From the NCBI GenBank assembly GCA_017161075.1, contig CP046174.1, forward strand, positions 3,348,001-3,412,000: a stretch of 64,000 nt of DNA, given 5' to 3'. The notes beneath the pieces were generated by a model. It was given only the letters and a program-made list of their open reading frames with translations, did not search any database and was not told where the DNA came from. The DNA is from Erysipelotrichaceae bacterium 66202529 (GTDB lineage: Bacteria > Bacillota_I > Bacilli_A > Erysipelotrichales > Erysipelotrichaceae). Below are positions 62,580-64,000 of the stretch, one piece after another (position 1 is the first letter of the stretch; the number at the start of each line of letters is the position of its first letter). A program made the position numbers and the translations under genes.

Positions 62580-63551
62580 TTATAAATTCTGAAGCATGAT
62601 CGTACAGCCGTCAACAACACATTTCAATGCATTTTCCGCAACATAAACAGGAATCTGAAGCTCATTGCGCATAAGCTGATCCAGATTTTTCAATAAGGCA
62701 CCGCCACCTGTCAGTACCAGACCATGCTGAACAATATCCGCAGCCAGCTCTGGCGGAGTAACCTCCAAAATCGTTTTTGTAGCGTGTACGATTTCCTGCA
62801 AACTGCTTCTTATGTAGCTTTCCACTTCATTACTGTTTATTTCAATGGAATGCGGAAGTCCTGTTTCCACATCACGTCCGGAAATCGTGATTGTTTCCGG
62901 TTCCTTTACAACGAGTGCATTGGCGATTCTCCGCTTAATTTCATCCGCTGTCTGTTCACCGATATACATTTTCTTCTGTATACGTACATTTTCCAGAATA
63001 TCCTGTGTAATTTTATTACCTGCTGTTTTAATCGAAGTCGAACAGACGATATCCCCAAGGGAAAGTACAGCGATATCACTGGTACCTCCACCAATATCCA
63101 ATACCATGTTTCCACTCGCTTTCCCAATATCCAAACCGGCACCAAGCGCAGCAACCTTTGGTTCCTCCTCCAGATACACCTTTTTGGCACCTGCACGGTA
63201 AGCACAGTCACGAATTGCATTTTTCTCTACAGATGTAATCTTTGTTGGATGGCAGATTAAAATTACATTTTTCTTAAACATCCCTTTCAGGTCGCATTTC
63301 TTCAAAAAATAATTCAGCATCATATCGGTTGCTTCAAAATCCGCAACGACCCCATCCTTCAAAGGACGGATACAGATCATATTTTTTGGAGTTCGTCCCA
63401 GCATATCTCTTGCATCAAGACCTGCTGCGATACATTTTTTTGTTGAGGCATCTACTGTAATGATGGAAGGTTCATCCACCAGGATTCCTTTGTTATCTAC
63501 ACAAATCAATAAATTTGTCGTTCCCAAGTCAATTCCAATTTTTCTTGCCAT
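62580..63551 (-). CDS. mreB: MreB/Mbl-type actin-like cell-shape protein
   Basis: 323 aa, usual length. Actin-type phosphate loops IGIDLGTTNLLICV (about 5-18) and VLDIGGGTSDIAV (about 150), and adenosine-binding LTGGGALLKNLD near 280. Guides lateral cell-wall synthesis with MreC/MreD and RodA complexes. No mreC or mreD is adjacent, so this is a solitary paralogue, Mbl- or MreBH-like. It is 174 nt upstream of the Memo/AMMECR1 gene with a terminator between. Confidence 0.92.
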   Translation of the reverse strand: MARKIGIDLGTTNLLICVDNKGILVDEPSIITVDASTKKCIAAGLDARDMLGRTPKNMICIRPLKDGVVADFEATDMMLNYFLKKCDLKGMFKKNVILICHPTKITSVEKNAIRDCAYRAGAKKVYLEEEPKVAALGAGLDIGKASGNMVLDIGGGTSDIAVLSLGDIVCSTSIKTAGNKITQDILENVRIQKKMYIGEQTADEIKRRIANALVVKEPETITISGRDVETGLPHSIEINSNEVESYIRSSLQEIVHATKTILEVTPPELAADIVQHGLVLTGGGALLKNLDQLMRNELQIPVYVAENALKCVVDGCTIMLQNL

Positions 63552-63722
63552 GTTTAACCTTCTTTCATATCATGCATTGTCGAATTTCCAATAATAATAT
63601 ACCATTTCTTACCAGTAAAAGCAAAGAAACACGAATCTTTTTGATAAATTTTTACTTTTACAGACTGAAGCCATGATTATATGGTTCAGTATACCCGTAT
63701 AAAAGTCCTGCAACCCCGTAAA

Positions 63723-64000
63723 TTAACCGGAATATATGGTGAATATTGGCAACAGCATAAAGGCCAGCCATATGAGAAGCTGCAGAATACCGAAATATAT
63801 CAGATAGCGTTCAACGGGTTTTCCAATACGGTAAGATTTCATCATAGAGATTACAAGCACGGGTGCCGGAATAATCATAACAGATATCCCTATTGTTATA
63901 AGGCTGACAGGAATAGTGGAGGTAGCATACAGACTGCATAAAAATGCAGCATTCACGCTAACTAGAAAAATCTGGTGGAGCATAATGGACGCATTGCGCT
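63723..64000 (-). CDS. membrane protein, small or partial
   Basis: Hydrophobic frame with about three membrane segments ending ...LIWLAFMLLPIFTIYSG. An ATG is present at 63983, but the frame stays open to the window edge, so it may be the end of a longer protein that starts outside. Family not recognised. Confidence 0.5.
   Translation of the reverse strand, partial: RNASIMLHQIFLVSVNAAFLCSLYATSTIPVSLITIGISVMIIPAPVLVISMMKSYRIGKPVERYLIYFGILQLLIWLAFMLLPIFTIYSG

Noticed and set aside
1..64000. CRISPR array, rRNA or antibiotic-resistance genes
   Set aside because: None seen: no regularly spaced repeats, no rRNA-like blocks and no recognised resistance protein.

Overview
The window is a stretch of low-GC Firmicutes chromosome with a large conjugative element inserted in it. 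The chromosomal parts (1 to about 15,145 and about 59,025 to 64,000) carry a mannose/sorbose-type PTS, an ftsX, a birA-bioY-bioB-bioD biotin operon, a PcsB/EnvC-like M23 hydrolase, fetAB, an EamA exporter, a YafQ/DinJ-type toxin-antitoxin pair, the AmmeMemoRadiSam genes and an mreB homologue. This gene content and the strong Shine-Dalgarno sites fit an anaerobic gut Firmicute, perhaps Erysipelotrichaceae ([Clostridium] innocuum-like). That placement is an inference from gene style and was not checked.

The central region (15,146 to 59,018, about 43.9 kb, visibly more AT-rich) is an integrative and conjugative element (ICE) inserted inside asnB. The two asnB halves lie at 14,478-15,151 and 59,019-60,186. 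A 6-bp direct repeat (ACCACG) marks both junctions. Removing one repeat plus the element restores an uninterrupted 611-codon reading frame through the motif GGYPWYRDPKIR. Both ICE ends carry inverted half-sites (TCGA...GTGACCC) flanking the core, and the rebuilt asnB target has a TTCGG/CCGAA dyad at matching distance. Two overlapping large serine recombinases at the left end are the likely integrase/excisionase.

ICE layout from right to left, which is the direction of transcription of nearly all its genes: a partition/regulation block (unknown 201-aa gene, ParA, ParB, three small genes); a PAPS-reductase-like protein; a TOPRIM primase-like protein; a surface block (Ig-like membrane protein, 1503-aa thioester/Cna-B adhesin, Ig-like lipoprotein); a type IV secretion block (VirB2-like small protein, VirB6-like, PrgI/VirB3-like, VirB4 ATPase, M23 hydrolase); a 1715-aa N6-methylase/helicase; a two-gene alarmone module (separate ppGpp hydrolase and synthetase, overlapping); DNA-processing genes (XRE-RHH protein, candidate oriT with an RP4-type nic motif, VirD4 coupling protein, MOBP-like relaxase); a regulatory/cargo zone at 20-25.4 kb with three XRE regulators and a three-member family of proteins I do not recognise; then a sigma-like regulator with an attenuator-like leader, small ORFs and the recombinases.

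The most interesting items are the split alarmone module inside the conjugation operon, the ICE/asnB junction architecture, the oriT, the hairpin-bridged ribosome binding site of the relaxase, the new paralogue family and the structured leaders ahead of the recombination genes.
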